A stretch of DNA of 64,000 nt from Amphibacillus marinus. GTDB lineage: Bacteria; Bacillota; Bacilli; Bacillales; Amphibacillaceae. Location: the NCBI RefSeq assembly GCF_900110345.1, contig NZ_FODJ01000001.1:682001-746000 (forward strand), given 5' to 3'. Below the pieces are notes generated by a model, which had not been told where the DNA came from, searched no databases, and was given only the letters and a program-made list of their open reading frames with translations. This document shows, piece by piece, positions 50,004 through 58,643 of the stretch (the stretch's first letter is position 1; each line of letters begins with the position of its first letter). Position numbers and translations under genes: made by a program.

Positions 50004-50849
50004 CTAACCCCCCCTTACAAAACGATCTTGCCACCGTAACAGACGTGCTTCCAGCAGCTTGAGTACCCAATCAGATAACTTACCAATAATTGCAAACAAA
50101 ACAATACTAACCAAAATCGTTTCAGGCGAAAGTGTGTTTTGACCAAGGACAAGGAGATAACCTAATCCTTGACTAGCCCCCATTAACTCCGCAGCGACCA
50201 CAAACATCCAGCCTAACCCTAGCCCACTACGCAAGCCTATTAAGAAGCTAGGGAGACTTGCCGGTAGAACAATACGCCAGACCTGTTGTAGAAAGCTAAG
50301 CTTATACATTTTTCCAACCTCAATTAATTTACGATCAACCGTTAAAATGCCGCTTACTAGGTTTAAATACACAGGAAAGAACACCCCGACTGAAATCATC
50401 GTAATCTTCGATGACTCACCGATCCCCATCCATAGAATAAATAATGGGACCCATGCAAGTGAGGGAATGGACCTAAATGCTTGAATAATCGGATCAAAAA
50501 TATATTCCGCTTTACGCCAGAAACCAACCAAGACTGCTAAGATAATCGCAACAACTGAGCCCAACAAAAAGCCTGCGAAAACACGGTAAACCGTAATATA
50601 AATGTGACCGGCTAGCTCACCAGATTGCGTTAACTCAATCAGCTTTGTCAGAATAACAGTCGGAGCTGGAAGTTGATAGGCTTCGACTAACCCTTGTCGG
50701 CTAGCAAACTCCCAAAAAACAACAATGAGAGCAGGCAAGAGACATCCTAGCCATATTCGCCCGTACCGCCTAGGGTGCCATCGACTTGATTCCCAGTGCT
50801 CTTTTCGACTAAAGTAACTTGATGATACTTGATTACTTACCTTCGCCAT
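50004..50849 (-). CDS. Sulfonate-type ABC transporter permease (SsuC/TauC-like)
   Basis: 281 residues from the ATG at 50849, after AAGGAGGTGGAAGT; the longer frame to 50888 overlaps the previous gene. Six membrane segments; coupling loop EVGKMYKLSFLQQVWRIVLP. Typical of the SsuC/TauC/NrtB group. Confidence 0.92.
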   Translation of the reverse strand: MAKVSNQVSSSYFSRKEHWESSRWHPRRYGRIWLGCLLPALIVVFWEFASRQGLVEAYQLPAPTVILTKLIELTQSGELAGHIYITVYRVFAGFLLGSVVAIILAVLVGFWRKAEYIFDPIIQAFRSIPSLAWVPLFILWMGIGESSKITMISVGVFFPVYLNLVSGILTVDRKLIEVGKMYKLSFLQQVWRIVLPASLPSFLIGLRSGLGLGWMFVVAAELMGASQGLGYLLVLGQNTLSPETILVSIVLFAIIGKLSDWVLKLLEARLLRWQDRFVRGG

Positions 50850-50865
50850 GACTTCCACCTCCTTG

Positions 50866-51840
50866 CTAATTAATTGTCCGTTCTGCATATTCTGGATTAA
50901 TCAATGCTTCGACTAAATCCTCAATATCCGCAGCAGCATCAATCACTTCACTCTCTTGTAAAATGTAACCAGATTCAATAAGTGCCTCCCTATGAATATC
51001 CCCTGGAATCGGTTCTGAAAAGTCGTTGCGCTCCAATTGAAGGGCTGCTACCGCTTCGCTAATCTCCGCCTCAGTCGCTAGAAGGGTAATGGCCTCTTCT
51101 GGATTGTCAATAATCCATTCCCTTGCTTGTTCATATAAAGAAATAATTTGTTCAACGTAATCAGGATATTCTTCTGCAAAAGCTTCTCTAACATTCAAAA
51201 ATCCATAGGTATTAAAATCTGGCTCACGATAGAACAGACTAGCATTTGCTTCCACCTCAACTCTTGCCATATGTGGATCTAATCCCGCCCATGCATCTAC
51301 TTGACCAGACAGAAGACTTGACGCACCATCTCCATGCTGTAAATTAACAATCTCCACCTCACTTGGATCAACGCCTTCATGGGCAAGTGCTCGTAATAAA
51401 AAGATATACGGATCTGTACCAATAGTTGCCGCAACTGTTTTACCTGAGAGGTCCTGAATAGAGCTTACATCCGAATTTTCACCCGTGACTAAAGCTGTCC
51501 ATTCTGGTTTTGAATAAATATATACATTTTCTATTGGCGAGCCATTAGCCTTTGAAATAAGCGCAGCCGCACCAGCAGTGGAGCCAAAGTCAACACTATT
51601 ACTATTTAAAAATTCAAGAGCACGATTACTTCCTTGACTAAACACCCATTCAATTTCAATGTCCTCTTCTTCAAAAGTTTCTTCTACCCAGCCAAATTGT
51701 TTTAAAACGAGACTAGTAGGTGAGTAGTGCGCATAATCTAATCGAATTGTATCTGGGTGGTCTCCCCCAGAAGCTTGAGCACATGCTGCTATGAATAACA
51801 AACCTGTTAATAAAACCCCTAATAAGCTTACTTTTTTCAC
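50866..51840 (-). CDS. Sulfonate-type ABC transporter solute-binding lipoprotein (SsuA-like)
   Basis: 324 residues from the GTG at 51840, seven bases after GGGGGAG. Lipobox FIAAC-AQA, then an SsuA/TauA-type binding fold with DFGSTAGAAAL and a KTVAATIGTDPYIFLLRAL segment. The ligand is not readable from sequence; SAM-riboswitch control points to a sulfur compound. Confidence 0.9.
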   Translation of the reverse strand: MKKVSLLGVLLTGLLFIAACAQASGGDHPDTIRLDYAHYSPTSLVLKQFGWVEETFEEEDIEIEWVFSQGSNRALEFLNSNSVDFGSTAGAAALISKANGSPIENVYIYSKPEWTALVTGENSDVSSIQDLSGKTVAATIGTDPYIFLLRALAHEGVDPSEVEIVNLQHGDGASSLLSGQVDAWAGLDPHMARVEVEANASLFYREPDFNTYGFLNVREAFAEEYPDYVEQIISLYEQAREWIIDNPEEAITLLATEAEISEAVAALQLERNDFSEPIPGDIHREALIESGYILQESEVIDAAADIEDLVEALINPEYAERTIN

Positions 51841-51864
51841 TTTCAATCTCCCCCTAAATCATTC

Positions 51865-53646
51865 TTATAGTTCGCATGCGTATGTTGCAATTGTCCCTCG
51901 TAACCGTTGGGCTTCTTTATATGTGCAACGATTGTGAATAACCTCTAAACCAGCAGCGCTTGCTATTTCAGCGGCTTGTGGTGAGACAACCCCTTCTTGT
52001 AACCAGAATACTTTTGGTAAAACCTTCACTGCCTCCTCGGCAACTTCAATCGCTGCCTCTGGACTTCTAAATACTTGCACAATATCTATTTCTACTGGAA
52101 CAGACTTTAAGTCTGGATAGGCTTTCTCCCCTAATATTTCCGTTTCTCTTGGGTTAACGGGAATGATTTGATAGCCTAGACGTTGCATTTTTCGTGCTAA
52201 CCGATAGCTTGGTCTGCCTTCTTTGCCACTCAAACCAACAACAGCGATGGTTTTCGGTTGTTGCTGGTCGCCATTTTTTTTGTTCGGTGATTGAAGTGCC
52301 CACTTAATGACACCTTCATCATTAATAACAATTGACTTTTTAGTGTTCTCCCCTAAATCAGTTGCCTTCAGAAGCGCTTGGTTTAAGTCATGAATTAAAT
52401 CCTCTATTCCTTCAATACCTACCGACAGACGGATAAGCTCTTCCTTCACCCCACTTGCTTTAAGGTCTTCTTTAGAGAGCTGCTGATGGGTTGTTGAGGC
52501 AGGATGAATAATTAATGACTTCGCATCACCAACATTAGCGACATGTGACCAAAGGGCAACATTGTTGATTAAGCTTTGCCCCGCTTCACGTCCACCCCTT
52601 ATGCCAAATACAATAATTGAGCCGTAGCCACCATTTAGTACTTGCTGGGCGCGTTGATACGATTCGTGGTCTTCTAACCCGGGGTAATCTACCCAATCTA
52701 CTGCCGGGTGATTCTTCAAGTAGTTTGCAAGCAAATTTGCATTCTCATTATGTCGTTGCACCCGTAGATGTAAGGTCTCAAGACCCTGAATTAATTGAAA
52801 AGCATTATACGGGCTTAACGAGGCACCGAAATCTCTTAATAATTGCACCCGTAACTTGGTAATAAAGGCTAAGGTGCCAAAATCATTAGCGTAGCGTATG
52901 CCATTGTAGCTTTGATCAGGTTCAGTAAAAGTTGGAAACTTTGCAGAATTCCAATTAAAGCGTCCTCCGTCAACCACTACACCACCGATTGTCGTACCAT
53001 GACCGCCAATCCATTTTGTTGCCGAATGAACGACAATATCTGCGCCTAATAGAATCGGTTTACACAGATACGGTGTTGCGAAGGTATTATCAACAATTAA
53101 TGGTATCCCCTGATCATGTGCTATCTGGGCAACATTCTCGACATCCAAAACATGTAGATTGGGATTACCAATGATTTCTGCAAAAACCGCTTTTGTTTTT
53201 TCTGTTATTGCCGCTTTAAAGGATTCAAGATTAGTCGGGTCAGCAAATCTAACTTTAATCCCATAGCGTGGCAACGTCACCGCAAAAAGGTTGTAGGTGC
53301 CACCATACAGGTTGGTAGCCGCAACGATCTCATCCCCAGCACTAGCCAAATTTAGAATGGACAAGGTAATGGCTGCCATACCAGAGGAAGTTCCCACCGC
53401 TGCCACTCCCTCCTCAAGAAGCGCAATCCTTTTTTCAAAGACATCTACAGTTGGGTTGCCAATGCGTGAGTAAATATTGCCCGGCTCATCTAACGCAAAT
53501 AAGCGTTCCGCATGCTCGGTATCATGAAACACATATGATGTGGTTTGGTAGATGGGCACTGCCCGCGAGCCTGTTGTCGGGTCGGGTGACTGACCTCCAT
53601 GCAAGGTTACCGTTTCAATTGAATAGCTATCATTTTCTTTAGTCAT
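51865..53646 (-). CDS. MetY-type O-acetylhomoserine sulfhydrylase fused to a CoA-binding domain
   Basis: 593 residues from the ATG at 53646 after GGAGGTCAACGAA. Residues 1-425 are a Cys/Met-metabolism PLP enzyme: ETVTLHGGQ start, pyridoxal Lys in VVHSATKWIGGHG, and the C-terminal LIRLSVGIE motif. It would form homocysteine or methionine from O-acetylhomoserine and sulfide or thiols. Residues about 455-590 form a Rossmann-like CoA-binding domain (TIAVVGLSGKEGRPSYR, DIVQVFRSPEAA, VFWLQEGV), normally a free-standing YccU/YneT-like protein. The frame across the junction is uninterrupted. First gene of the operon, behind two SAM riboswitches. Confidence 0.92.
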   Translation of the reverse strand: MTKENDSYSIETVTLHGGQSPDPTTGSRAVPIYQTTSYVFHDTEHAERLFALDEPGNIYSRIGNPTVDVFEKRIALLEEGVAAVGTSSGMAAITLSILNLASAGDEIVAATNLYGGTYNLFAVTLPRYGIKVRFADPTNLESFKAAITEKTKAVFAEIIGNPNLHVLDVENVAQIAHDQGIPLIVDNTFATPYLCKPILLGADIVVHSATKWIGGHGTTIGGVVVDGGRFNWNSAKFPTFTEPDQSYNGIRYANDFGTLAFITKLRVQLLRDFGASLSPYNAFQLIQGLETLHLRVQRHNENANLLANYLKNHPAVDWVDYPGLEDHESYQRAQQVLNGGYGSIIVFGIRGGREAGQSLINNVALWSHVANVGDAKSLIIHPASTTHQQLSKEDLKASGVKEELIRLSVGIEGIEDLIHDLNQALLKATDLGENTKKSIVINDEGVIKWALQSPNKKNGDQQQPKTIAVVGLSGKEGRPSYRLARKMQRLGYQIIPVNPRETEILGEKAYPDLKSVPVEIDIVQVFRSPEAAIEVAEEAVKVLPKVFWLQEGVVSPQAAEIASAAGLEVIHNRCTYKEAQRLRGTIATYACEL

Positions 53647-53725
53647 TTCGTTGACCTCCTGAAATTTTTCATTTTTTTTCTTCACTCAGACACTTTACTA
53701 AAAAGTGTATTCCTCAAGCCGAAAC

Positions 53726-53871
53726 GTACAAAAGTCCTTTTCATTAGAAAAGGACTGATCAAGAAAATTTCTTATCGTGCAGAAATTAATCTGCTGGCTT
53801 TAGCACCGTTTAAACATTGTTTAATGGTTGCCGGATTTCATCGGGCCAATCCCTCCATCACTCTTGATAAG
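53726..53871 (-). promoter_or_regulatory. SAM (S-box) riboswitch 2, gene-proximal, with terminator
   Basis: Minus strand: P1 CTTATC (53866-53871) with GATAAG (53771-53776), AAGAGTGATGGAGGGA, the CCGGCAACC motif and GGTGCTAAAGCC are the conserved SAM-I elements. The terminator AGTCCTTTTC/GAAAAGGACT (53733-53756) with TTTT follows. About 80 bases later the MetY-like gene starts. Confidence 0.93.
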
Positions 53872-53893
53872 TCCTATTAAGTTGTTTAATGCG

Positions 53894-54049
53894 CAAAAAA
53901 ATCCCCCTCTCACCAGATGATGAAAGCGGGATACTAGGTTACACGTATCATTCATCACCCAAAGCTTATGCTTTGCTGGTAGGGGCACCTTACTTATTGT
54001 AGGTTGCCGTGGAGTCATTAAGCCAGATCTCTCGTCCACTCTTGATAAG
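53894..54049 (-). promoter_or_regulatory. SAM (S-box) riboswitch 1, promoter-proximal, with terminator
   Basis: Minus strand: CTTATCAAGAGTGGACGAGA, ACGGCAACC, AGGTGCC and GATGAATGATA form a second SAM-I aptamer (about 53945-54049). The terminator ATCCCGCTTTCA/TGAGAGGGGGAT (53901-53932) ends in seven T's. With riboswitch 2 it makes a tandem pair on one transcript. Confidence 0.93.
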
Positions 54050-54074
54050 TTATTTTAATTTTTAGATTATTATG

Positions 54075-54102
54075 ATTATAACACATAAAAAGGATCTGTC
54101 TA
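54075..54102 (-). promoter_or_regulatory. Promoter of the SAM-riboswitch operon
   Basis: Minus strand: TAGACA (54097-54102), 16-base spacer, TATAAT (54075-54080). Transcription would start near 54069, about 20 bases before the first aptamer. Confidence 0.7.
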
Positions 54103-54133
54103 GTAGCAATTTTTCAATTCATTGTCTAAATTA

Positions 54134-54162
54134 TTGCGAGGTGGGTATAAAAATACTATACA
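54134..54162 (+). promoter_or_regulatory. Candidate promoter of the SDR gene
   Basis: TTGCGA (54134-54139), 17-base spacer, TATACA (54157-54162), about 30 bases before the SDR start. Confidence 0.4.
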
Positions 54163-54190
54163 ATAAATTATCCGAAAAAGGAGCATGATG

Positions 54191-54976
54191 ATGACAGATA
54201 CACTAAAGAAAAAAGTAGCCATTATTACAGGGGCAAGCTCAGGGATGGGTCGGGCAACAGCTCTTAAGCTGGCAAAGGCAGGTGCGAAAGTCGGTTTAGT
54301 TGATATTAAAGAAGAAGATGCGAAGGCAGTTCTTAAGGAAGTTGAAAAAAATAAAGGTGAAGCCATTATCGCTGAGGCTGATGTCAAAGACCCCGAGCAA
54401 ATTCAGGTTGCAATTCAAACCATTGTTGATCATTTTGGTCGGTTGGATATTGTCTTTGCCAATGCGGGAATTAATGGTAAGGTCGCGCCTATTGAAGATA
54501 TTACCCCAGCAGAATGGGATCAGACACTGGAGACAAATTTAAAGGGTACCTTTCTTACTGTCAAATATGCTTTACCTCATATGAAGAAAAATGGGGGGAG
54601 CATTATTATAACGAGCTCGATTAACGGTAATCGTAAATTCTCTGCTGTTGGGATGTCGGCATATAGTTCTAGTAAAGCTGGGCAAATGGCATTTGGTAAA
54701 ATGGCCGCCTTAGAGCTAAGCGAGTATGGAATTCGCGTCAACATCATTTGCCCAGGAGCAATCGATACCAATATTGGAAAAAATACCTTTGCAGAGGATG
54801 AAAACCTGGAAAAAGTTCGTATACCGGTTGAGTATCCAGAAGGTAACCAACCGCTCGAAGGTCATGCTGGTAAACCTGAGCAAGTAGCAGAGCTTGTCTA
54901 TTTCTTAGCATCCGATGCATCTAGCCACATTTCCGGTACAGAAGTATTTATTGATGGCGCTTCGACCCTACTGTAA
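54191..54976 (+). CDS. Short-chain dehydrogenase/reductase
   Basis: 261 residues from the third of three consecutive ATGs (54185, 54188, 54191), which has the best spacing to AAAAAGGAG. Classical SDR: TGASSGMG cofactor motif, NAG in FANAGING, catalytic Ser and YSSSK (Tyr-Lys), and a C-terminal SGTEVFIDGA. VDIKEEDA after beta-2 suggests NAD preference. The substrate cannot be assigned; the gene has no operon partners. Confidence 0.9.
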   Translation: MTDTLKKKVAIITGASSGMGRATALKLAKAGAKVGLVDIKEEDAKAVLKEVEKNKGEAIIAEADVKDPEQIQVAIQTIVDHFGRLDIVFANAGINGKVAPIEDITPAEWDQTLETNLKGTFLTVKYALPHMKKNGGSIIITSSINGNRKFSAVGMSAYSSSKAGQMAFGKMAALELSEYGIRVNIICPGAIDTNIGKNTFAEDENLEKVRIPVEYPEGNQPLEGHAGKPEQVAELVYFLASDASSHISGTEVFIDGASTLL

Positions 54977-55080
54977 CTGATTATTGTTTGGTTATCTTTA
55001 TCTACTAAAATTTAACGTTTAACAGCTTTAATTTAAGGATAGATAAAGAAGTATAGCACCAAATAATTTTAAAGGAGTAG

Positions 55081-55893
55081 ATGCAACGTATGGATATGAA
55101 TAAAGAAATTAAACGGCTTGAATCACTTTACTTAGAGAAACCAGAACGTGTATTTACCATGTACTTAAACACCGACCCAGCTGATCCTGATCAGCAAGGT
55201 GGCGAATGGCGTATTCACTTAAAAAATGGACTGCAAAATTTCGAAAAATATTTAAAAAATGATGTTAACAAAGAGGAACTAGCGAATTTTTGTTTAATTA
55301 AAGATAAGGTTGAAAAATATATGCGTGAGCATGAGCTTGAGCTGTTAAAAAGTGTTGTCATTATCGCTACTCCTGACGAATCTATCTGGTTTGCCAAGCG
55401 CTTTCAAGTACCTGTTGAATCAGAGTTCTTTTGGGAAGAAATTGCAAAGCTTGATCAGCTTATCGCGTTGCATCAGGACTATCCAAGATCAGGCATTATC
55501 TTAACACAGAAAGAAACAATTAAAATCATTGAAACAGAGCTCGGTCAACCGCTCGAATCCTTTTACTTCGAGCTTGACTTAGATACAGAGGATTGGCGCC
55601 AGCACACTGGACCTCATCGAGCAGCTGCCACAGTCGGTTCAGGCGGAAAAAGCACCAAGCGTGAGCTCTTTAATAACCGATTCGAGGCCAACAGACATCG
55701 CTGGTATAAAAGTATAGCTGCAAAATTAGATAAGCTGGCTAAGGATCATCAGTGGGAATATATTTATATGGTCGGGCATAGCGAAGAGACAAACGATCTG
55801 TCCGAGTCGATGAACAAAACGATCAACCACTTTATTGAAAAAAATATGCTTGATAAGAATGAAACACATGTTATTAAGGCAATAAATAATTAA
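55081..55893 (+). CDS. VLRF1-like (Vms1/eRF1-type) protein
   Basis: 270 residues; ATG at 55081 is three bases after AAAGGAG and the ATG at 55090 is an alternative. The pattern PERVFTMYLNTDP at the N-terminus, SGIILTQKETIKI in the middle and the C-terminal GPHRAAATVGSGGKSTK...NRFEANRHRWYKSIA resembles the bacterial VLRF1 group of eRF1-fold proteins, thought to release peptides on stalled ribosomes. No GGQ tripeptide is present; GSGGKST lies at the expected place. Highly charged, no membrane segment. Assignment is from pattern only. Confidence 0.6.
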   Translation: MQRMDMNKEIKRLESLYLEKPERVFTMYLNTDPADPDQQGGEWRIHLKNGLQNFEKYLKNDVNKEELANFCLIKDKVEKYMREHELELLKSVVIIATPDESIWFAKRFQVPVESEFFWEEIAKLDQLIALHQDYPRSGIILTQKETIKIIETELGQPLESFYFELDLDTEDWRQHTGPHRAAATVGSGGKSTKRELFNNRFEANRHRWYKSIAAKLDKLAKDHQWEYIYMVGHSEETNDLSESMNKTINHFIEKNMLDKNETHVIKAINN

Positions 55894-55919
55894 TTGAAAA
55901 CCTATTGACTAAACGTAGG

Positions 55920-56291
55920 AAAGAGACTGGGACATAACTAAATATTGAAACAGGGTATCCGAACATTCTGATTAAGCGTAGGTGAAATACGTAGACTCCT
56001 GTGGGAACAAATCACTTCGATGGGGTGAGTAATCGCAACCCCAGCACGAGCTGAGGATCCACTGTGTGAAGTGTCTTTCTTCACACAGTGGGGATTTTAG
56101 ACTAAACCCGTCACGTCCTGTGACAACGTCTAACTGACCTACATCCTGTAGGCCCAAAGCCGTGCCCACGGCTAGCGTGACACTGAAGAAATGAAGATGT
56201 CACGTTTGTGCCCTTGGGTGCTAGCGTGACACTGAATATTGAATGTTCGGATTTTCCTTATCTAATTACGCTTTTGTCCCATTCCCTCTTT
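55920..56291. repeat. Structured intergenic element B (372 bp)
   Basis: Ends: AAAGAGACTGGGACA (55920-55934) against TGTCCCATTCCCTCTTT (56275-56291), imperfect; TCCGAACATTC (55958-55968) is the exact reverse complement of 56241-56251. Bases 55991-56063 match element A 41370-41442 at 69 of 73 positions. It contains a CACTGTGTGAAG...CTTCACACAGTG hairpin, an AGCCGTGCCCACGGCT hairpin and CGTGACA...TGTCACG. It fills the gap between two convergent genes and may also end their transcripts. Confidence 0.85.
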
Positions 56292-56296
56292 TTCAG

Positions 56297-57187
56297 CTAT
56301 TCAATAGTAAATTCCACCGCAAGCCTCGTGCTCAAATCTGGATAGCCTTCAGCTTGAATATTTTTAATGACACGATAATTTCCTGGTTCTAACTCGCTTA
56401 GGTCAACATCTTGTTCATGGCTTTGACCAGGCGCTAACATAATAGCAATCTCAATGAACGCTAAATCTAATGGGACAACATACCATTGGTCATCAATTTT
56501 CTGTTCAATAGCGTAGTGCATCCCTAACGTTAATGATGTCGGTCCAAAATTTTCTAGTATTAAGTTTGCTGTCTCACCTTGTTGGTCTAGCGAAAGTGAA
56601 GCATTTAATTCTTCTGCTGCAACGACAATTAAACCAATTAGGCTGTCCTCAACCTCACCAGAGTCTGACAAGATCTCTGCACTTAATAAGTAGATCACGT
56701 TCTCATCAGCTGGTAATTCGCCTTCATAGACTGCTAACTCATCGCTAACCTCTCCAATGTCGACTGTTTCTTCAAGAACAACTTCCCCTTGTTCTAGCTC
56801 TTGATTTAGCCTTGTTAGTTTAATTCGCACATCTCGATCAACTGTTATTGTTTCGTTATTTGCAAATAAACGAACCGAATACGGCGAGTGCGGTGCCTGT
56901 TGTCCATTTGTAATCCCATAACCAAACTGACCCTCACCATTGACTAAAAACCATTCACCAGTTGGTTGACTAAACCCCGTTAAGGTTGCCAACTCATCTT
57001 GATCATGGATAAGTGAGAAGATATCCTCGTTAATTTGCAAAACGAGCTCCTCTTCACCAATCTGATCTGATAACTCACCTTCTCCTAGTTCCCATTCGGT
57101 CTCGTCCCCATTACTGTTTGTCGCCGTACCTTGGCCACAAGCAACGAGTAAAAAAACGGAACATGCTGCTAATAATGTCTTTATCAT
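56297..57187 (-). CDS. Lipoprotein with Ig-like C-terminal domain
   Basis: 296 residues. Lipobox LLVAC-GQGT, acidic linker, a first beta-rich domain (about 50-150, with PTGEWFLVNGEGQFGYGI) and a second Ig-like domain (about 190-295) ending ELEPGNYRVIKNIQAEG, the pattern of bacterial Ig-like or BsuPI-related domains. Function not recognised; probably an exported surface protein. It stands alone. Confidence 0.78.
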   Translation of the reverse strand: MIKTLLAACSVFLLVACGQGTATNSNGDETEWELGEGELSDQIGEEELVLQINEDIFSLIHDQDELATLTGFSQPTGEWFLVNGEGQFGYGITNGQQAPHSPYSVRLFANNETITVDRDVRIKLTRLNQELEQGEVVLEETVDIGEVSDELAVYEGELPADENVIYLLSAEILSDSGEVEDSLIGLIVVAAEELNASLSLDQQGETANLILENFGPTSLTLGMHYAIEQKIDDQWYVVPLDLAFIEIAIMLAPGQSHEQDVDLSELEPGNYRVIKNIQAEGYPDLSTRLAVEFTIE

Positions 57188-57265
57188 GTTTAATCACCTC
57201 TATCTCATTAGTCGATTAAAGTGCCTATACTGTTACAGAATTTGATTAGCTATTACTTTTAACCA

Positions 57266-58324
57266 CTACTGAGATGGTAATGAAGCCTGATTTAAGAATG
57301 GGAGTGCTGTATTTAGCAATCCATTAATACGACGAATTCTTATCCTGTCCCCTCGCAAAAAATTAGCTAGACTAAGCTGAACAGGTAAGCGATCGGCGCC
57401 AAAAGACACCCATGCATTCAGCTGATCGGGTTGATAAAGGCTTGTGTGCAACGTTCCAGACCAAACATTATATTTGTCGGAAAAGACCTGTTGCTCTCTT
57501 TTATTCATAATTTGATATGCCTCAGAAGGTGAAAGATTATATTGCCATTGTTTTTTTATCATTGCAAGCCTAGCAACGGATTCATCACTTTGATAACGGT
57601 TCTCTTCTTTTAATAATTCAAAATGATTAGTACACATGTTGGCGGTACGGACAATTACCGATCGTGGTGTGGCTTCAACAACAACCGAATGGTTTGTCTG
57701 ATCCATGACAACATATGAAAATGAAGTACGGTGTGGAATCGCTTTGAGTAACTTGACCGCCTCTTCGACCGTTGCACATTGCTCCAAAATAATCCGTCCG
57801 ATCATATTACAAATAAAACCATCACCAGATCCAATCCGATTGGTGAAATTATACCCAATCACTAATCCTTTTTCATTAATCCCGTCTGTGCGACCCGTTA
57901 TTTGCATAGATGGACCAAGGGAAGCATAGCCACCATCGGCGGGATGATAAAAAACGAATCGGCCCTCATAACCGCTCGGATGGCTATCATAGTTCCGCAC
58001 GAAATACTGATTGCCCGTCATAATTGAACAACCACTTTTGCCAACCTCTAAGTAATACCCACTAAAATAGTGTACGGCTTCTTTAATTGACCAATTGAGC
58101 GCTGCTGCTAACCCTTTAATTTCGTCAACCATATTTGGTGCAAATTGATCTAATAGCTGTATGGCATCATTTACATTTGTTGCAAAAGCATGCTTTCTTC
58201 TCGACTTCCACTGCTTTTCTCGATTTGCTAACAATTTAGAACCCTTTAATTGCAGCCCTTGATTATAACCAAATTGATAATGCGAACCTTTATATTGAAT
58301 AACATCACTGTATACAGAGACCAT
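57266..58324 (-). CDS. C45-type Ntn hydrolase (acyltransferase/linear amidase family)
   Basis: 352 residues, ATG after AAGGAGGATGGTGAA. The pattern GSHYQFGYNQGLQLKG at the N-terminus, nucleophile Cys in GKSGCSIMTG near 118 followed by YFVRNYD, and GINEKGLVIGYNF fit the acyl-CoA:6-aminopenicillanate acyltransferase-like (C45) group of Ntn hydrolases. Such enzymes are usually made as a precursor cleaved before the Cys. Substrate unknown. It is divergent from the ABC exporter leader. Confidence 0.82.
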   Translation of the reverse strand: MVSVYSDVIQYKGSHYQFGYNQGLQLKGSKLLANREKQWKSRRKHAFATNVNDAIQLLDQFAPNMVDEIKGLAAALNWSIKEAVHYFSGYYLEVGKSGCSIMTGNQYFVRNYDSHPSGYEGRFVFYHPADGGYASLGPSMQITGRTDGINEKGLVIGYNFTNRIGSGDGFICNMIGRIILEQCATVEEAVKLLKAIPHRTSFSYVVMDQTNHSVVVEATPRSVIVRTANMCTNHFELLKEENRYQSDESVARLAMIKKQWQYNLSPSEAYQIMNKREQQVFSDKYNVWSGTLHTSLYQPDQLNAWVSFGADRLPVQLSLANFLRGDRIRIRRINGLLNTALPFLNQASLPSQ

Positions 58325-58437
58325 TTCACCATCCTCCTTAACTATTTCACTTTAGAACAATCTAATTAGTGCTGCAAATAATCTGTCTTATCAGCTTACT
58401 TGTTCGAACTTTAATTTAACCTTTTTTCCAGTTTTTA

Positions 58438-58466
58438 TTGACTTCGAAATTTTTTGACTATATAAT
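58438..58466 (+). promoter_or_regulatory. Sigma-A promoter of the exporter leader
   Basis: TTGACT (58438-58443), 17-base spacer, TATAAT (58461-58466). Transcription would start near 58473, about 440 bases before the first exporter gene. Confidence 0.85.
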
Positions 58467-58509
58467 GAATGAGCATTGATTAAACTAAAATGAAAAGGAG
58501 GTCACCAAA

Positions 58510-58593
58510 ATGAAGAACGCAATGATTGCTGCTAATGCTCTAACGATGATTGATATTGATTTTTGTGTGACCTCTGTTAATATGCTGAGGTAA
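58510..58593 (+). CDS. Leader peptide 1 of the multidrug exporter operon
   Basis: 27 codons (MKNAMIAANALTMIDIDF...), ATG five bases after AAGGAGGTCACC. Its ribosome binding site segment GAGGTCAC (58498-58505) is exactly complementary to GTGACCTC (58567-58574) inside the same ORF. The latter can instead pair with AGGTCAC (58647-58653), the 5' arm of the first terminator. This is the arrangement of a ribosome-sensing attenuator, as known for BmrB upstream of bmrCD in B. subtilis. The peptide sequence does not obviously match BmrB. Confidence 0.75.
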   Translation: MKNAMIAANALTMIDIDFCVTSVNMLR

Positions 58594-58643
58594 ACGCTGT
58601 TTTCATTACGATGAAACTGTTTACAAGTATACATATAACAGGT

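Noticed and set aside
53821-54039. 72-residue minus-strand ORF upstream of the MetY-like gene
   Set aside because: It lies across the two SAM riboswitches, whose conserved RNA motifs explain the sequence.
54100-54387. 95-residue minus-strand ORF opposite the SDR gene
   Set aside because: Mirror of the Rossmann-fold coding region; no promoter or ribosome binding site.
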